Source: Candidatus Glassbacteria bacterium
Lineage (GTDB): Bacteria; Gemmatimonadota; Glassbacteria; GWA2-58-10
Assembly (NCBI GenBank): GCA_019456185.1
Contig: VRUH01000036.1
Location: 1 to 39,264 of the forward strand
Length of the DNA stretch: 39,264 nt
Direction: 5' to 3'
Below, one piece after another: positions 36,698 through 39,264 of this stretch. The stretch's first letter is position 1. Every line of letters begins with the position of its first letter. The notes beneath the pieces are model-generated. The model saw nothing but the letters and a program-made list of their open reading frames with translations. It did no database searches and was not told where the DNA came from. Made by a program: the position numbers and the translations under genes.

Positions 36698-38094
36698 TCT
36701 TCCGTCACGTTCACCACGGCCACCCAGCGCCCTTCTCCCGGAGGAGCCAGCGGAACGTAAGGACTGGCGGCAGTAAGCTGCGGTTCTTTCCAGTGGAGAT
36801 ATTCGGCGTCAAACCAGCTCACTTCCAGCTCGGCGCCAACCGCGGCGCCCCCGGGGTCCAGCAGCACCTGCCCGCCGCCGGGGAACATCACCGCCCACTG
36901 CTCTCCCTCCACCGCCAGGCAATAGGCCTCGTTGGCGGCGCGGTCGCGAAGAAGGTTGTCGGCCACATGGCTGGAGAACAGGTCGAAGCGCTCCATCACC
37001 TGACGGATTCCCCGGATCGCCCGCCGGGCGTTGCTGTCCAGACCGATCCCGTGGCCGCGGCCGGTGGGACGGTGGAAGCGGGTGCCGGCGCACCCCGCCC
37101 AGACATTGCCCCAGAACCGGTCCACACCCAGGCGCGGGTCGAGCCAGTTGTCGCCTCCGCCGCGACGGGAATAGACCTTGGTGTTGTTGATCGGGCGCGG
37201 ATTGGCCTCGATCCTTCGCCGCACGTAGGCCAGGGCGTCCTGATGGCGCTGGCCCTCCTGCCAGTTATTCTGGCTGATATCGATAAAGTCGTAGGTCTCG
37301 GGGTGGTCGATAGTGCGCAGGTGCCACTCGTGGCGCAGGTCCCAGGGGTCCCACATCTCGGTGGTGTACACCCGCCGTCCCGCCTGGCGCCCCTTGTCCT
37401 TGATATACCCGGCCCAGAAAGCTCCCCAGCATTCGCCGACCGAGGTCTCGTTGTCCATCGCATACAGGATATTATCGTAGCGCAGGCTGATCGAGAGCAT
37501 TTTGTCGACAAACTTCTGCTGCCATTTCAGCACTGCCGTATTGTTGTCGCACCCCGGGGGCGTGCGGAAAAACGGGTTGTCCGCGGCCGTGGGGTGGCTG
37601 GTGTTCGCCGAGTCCAGCCCGCTCTCGGCGGCGGTGTAGTTGATATTGAGCGACGGGTTGAACGGGTTGAACCCGGTCCAGTTGTCGCGATAGTAGTTGA
37701 ACGTGGCCCAGACCTCGATCTGCACGATCACGCCGCGCCCATGGGCGGCCTCCAGCAGACGGGCGAACCGGTCCCAGTAGCGGTCGTTGAACAGGTTCAG
37801 ATCGTACTTGCCGCCCACTCTGGCGAACGGCCAGGGACGGGTGGAATCGCGGCTGGCCATCGTGTTGCGGATCACGTTGCCGCCGCAGGCCGTCAGGATA
37901 TCCAGTTGGGTCTCGAAACCCTCGTACTGGAACAGATCGTCATCGGCCGAGCCGCCCAGCAGCAGGACCGGCTGGCCGTTGTACTCCCAGTAGCGGGAAT
38001 CGACCGGCCAGGGCCTGATCCCCTGAGCGGAAGACTGTGCGGCACACACCAGCAAAGCCGCCGCCAGTGCCAGATACTTGATTCTTCCCTGCAT
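36694..38094 (-). CDS. Secreted GH-A-like TIM-barrel protein (DUF4038-like), nucleophile apparently missing
   Basis: The ATG at 38094 has AGGAGG upstream. The signal peptide is MQGRIKYLALAAALLVCAAQ with cleavage near SSAQ. The barrel has QPVLLLGGSADDDLFQYEGF, typical of DUF4038/cellulase-like proteins (LGGTAW in relatives), a GVIVQIEVW strand and YAMDNETSVGE with Asn215-Glu216 in the acid/base position. The strand expected to hold the nucleophile Glu reads PINNTKVYSRRGGGD and has none. A beta domain closes the C-terminus. It resembles the protein at 9495-10979. Its stop overlaps the ABC ATPase start by four bases, so this exported protein and the exporter are co-expressed. Confidence 0.78.
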   Translation of the reverse strand: MQGRIKYLALAAALLVCAAQSSAQGIRPWPVDSRYWEYNGQPVLLLGGSADDDLFQYEGFETQLDILTACGGNVIRNTMASRDSTRPWPFARVGGKYDLNLFNDRYWDRFARLLEAAHGRGVIVQIEVWATFNYYRDNWTGFNPFNPSLNINYTAAESGLDSANTSHPTAADNPFFRTPPGCDNNTAVLKWQQKFVDKMLSISLRYDNILYAMDNETSVGECWGAFWAGYIKDKGRQAGRRVYTTEMWDPWDLRHEWHLRTIDHPETYDFIDISQNNWQEGQRHQDALAYVRRRIEANPRPINNTKVYSRRGGGDNWLDPRLGVDRFWGNVWAGCAGTRFHRPTGRGHGIGLDSNARRAIRGIRQVMERFDLFSSHVADNLLRDRAANEAYCLAVEGEQWAVMFPGGGQVLLDPGGAAVGAELEVSWFDAEYLHWKEPQLTAASPYVPLAPPGEGRWVAVVNVTEE

Positions 38095-38124
38095 TTGTTC
38101 CTCCTGGCGATCTGATTGCCGGTC

Positions 38125-39201
38125 TCAGTGGATTTTCCCCGCAGCCGCGATCGGCAGGATTTCCTCCACTTCGCCGCCGCGGACCAGGTGCAGAACCCGG
38201 TGCATGTTGACCGTGGTGCAGACGTGGTTGGGATAGACGTCCACCAGCTCACCGGACGACGGGTTCCATTCGCTTTGCCCGGTGCGGACATAGCCGTGCT
38301 CTTCGTTCATTTTCTCGCACTCGGCTTCCGGGTGCTGCTCGATCATGCCGAACCCCCGGCCGGCGATACCGGCGGCGTCGCTGAACGTCTTGCTGCCCCC
38401 GTCGATTATGGCCGTATCCGGCACCGAGGCGCTGACCACCCGGCAACGGACCCTGAGCGCGCAGTCGGCCAGTTCGCAGGCGCCGAGACTGTGGTAGTTG
38501 AGGTCGTTGAAGATATAGGTGCCGGGACGGATTTCAGTCAGGCCCTCGATCTCGTGGCTGCGCAGCGCCGTGGGCGTGCTGCCGCCGGAAACCACCTCGA
38601 CATCCACTCCCGCCTGTCCGAACGCCTCGCGGGCAATCCCGATCTGCGCCGAGAGTTTCCGCAAAGCCTCGTCCGTGACCTTGCGGACATGGCCGGGGTA
38701 GAGCATGATCCCGCGCACCGGGACACCGCTCTCCGCTATCCGGGCCACTTTGCCGGCCAGGGAGTCGTCGAGCTGAAGGCCGGTGCGCCGTCCCCCGGAG
38801 TCCACCTCGACCAGGTAGCTGATTTCCCGGCGGCTGTCTCCCAGCGCATCGGCGGTGGCCTGCGCGTGCTCCGGGCTGTCGGTGGCCACGCTCACCCTGG
38901 CGCGCCGGGTGAGGGCCAGCAGATTGCGCCACTTGTGCGGCCCCCACAATGGGTAGGCCAGCAGGATATCCTCCAGCCCCGCGGCGGCCATCACCGCGGC
39001 CTCGGTCACCTTGGCGCAGGTAATCCCCACCGCCCCGGACTCGATCTGCCGCCAGGCCAGCTCGGGTATCTTGTGAGTTTTAATATGCGGCCTGAGCGCC
39101 AGCCCGTGCGCCTTGCAGTACTCTCCCATCCGCGAGAGGTTGCGCTCGACAACATCGAGATCGGCCCACAGCGCCGGGGTGTCAAGTTCATCAATATGCA
39201 T
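38125..39201 (-). CDS. DSD1/D-threonine aldolase family PLP enzyme
   Basis: Alanine-racemase-fold (type III) PLP enzymes of this family act on D-serine, D-threonine or other 3-hydroxy-D-amino acids. The ATG at 39201 has GGAG nine bases upstream. The PLP lysine is Lys41 in RPHIKTHK. The C-terminal metal pair is His326-x-Cys328 (NHVCTTVN). From memory, eukaryotic D-serine dehydratases use His and Cys for zinc, and bacterial D-threonine aldolases use His and Asp, so D-serine dehydratase-like chemistry is favoured; the substrate stays open. The 358-residue length is normal. It is the first gene of the operon, 30 bases before the barrel protein gene. The 63 bases beyond it to the window edge show nothing. 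Confidence 0.88.
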   Translation of the reverse strand: MHIDELDTPALWADLDVVERNLSRMGEYCKAHGLALRPHIKTHKIPELAWRQIESGAVGITCAKVTEAAVMAAAGLEDILLAYPLWGPHKWRNLLALTRRARVSVATDSPEHAQATADALGDSRREISYLVEVDSGGRRTGLQLDDSLAGKVARIAESGVPVRGIMLYPGHVRKVTDEALRKLSAQIGIAREAFGQAGVDVEVVSGGSTPTALRSHEIEGLTEIRPGTYIFNDLNYHSLGACELADCALRVRCRVVSASVPDTAIIDGGSKTFSDAAGIAGRGFGMIEQHPEAECEKMNEEHGYVRTGQSEWNPSSGELVDVYPNHVCTTVNMHRVLHLVRGGEVEEILPIAAAGKIH

Positions 39202-39264
39202 TTTTTTACAGCTCCAGTCATTCTCGTATCAAAATATCTTCCTTGCTATCCTCCCCATCGCCGC

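Overview
The window is 39.3 kb of mostly GC-rich bacterial DNA from a Gram-negative organism. It encodes outer-membrane beta-barrel proteins (a phosphate-porin-like protein and a DUF5916 protein), many Sec, Tat and lipoprotein export signals, and sigma70-type promoters. The mix of DUF5916, GH116, CehA-like metallohydrolase, secreted GH-A-like barrels and a dockerin-like tail fits an uncultured heterotroph of the FCB or candidate-phylum type. That assignment is an inference from gene content; no rRNA or other marker gene is present.

Layout. 1-6.4 kb: an AT-rich gene remnant, a secreted multidomain protein, a DUF6263-like secreted protein, an IscR-like Rrf2 regulator followed by a 30-residue signal-peptide ORF, a methyltransferase fusion, and an AT-rich foreign-looking gene for a PD-(D/E)XK nuclease-like protein. 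6.3-9.4 kb: a palindromic repeat pair, then divergent nucleotide-sugar and glycosyltransferase genes (manC, GT4-type, unknown partner). 9.5-13.6 kb: a secreted GH-A-like barrel and a Tat-exported GH116-type glycosidase. 14-19.7 kb: porin, acetyl-CoA synthetase and DUF5916 protein, all on the minus strand. 20-24.6 kb: a MetE-core methyltransferase, and a plus-strand pair made of an unknown membrane protein and a CehA/McbA-like metallohydrolase.

24.6-33 kb: a second copy of the repeat, an internally deleted amidohydrolase pseudogene, DoxX, and a minus-strand run of response regulator (MerR-type HTH followed by REC), PAS histidine kinase, BtuF-BtuD-BtuC-like importer and a radical SAM protein. 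The last four genes overlap or nearly abut and look like a corrinoid-uptake operon whose final gene is a likely corrinoid user. 33-39.2 kb: an FAD-dependent lipoprotein oxidoreductase and, upstream of it, a tight four-gene operon (DSD1-like PLP enzyme, secreted GH-A-like barrel, ABC ATPase, ABC-2 permease).

The most interesting items are the AT-rich nuclease-like protein, the repeat family with a covarying second hairpin, the two GH-A-like barrels that keep the acid/base Asn-Glu but seem to lack the nucleophile Glu, the 30-residue secreted ORF, the reversed-order response regulator, and a shared extended -35 sequence. No tRNA, rRNA, CRISPR array, transposase or complete prophage was seen.
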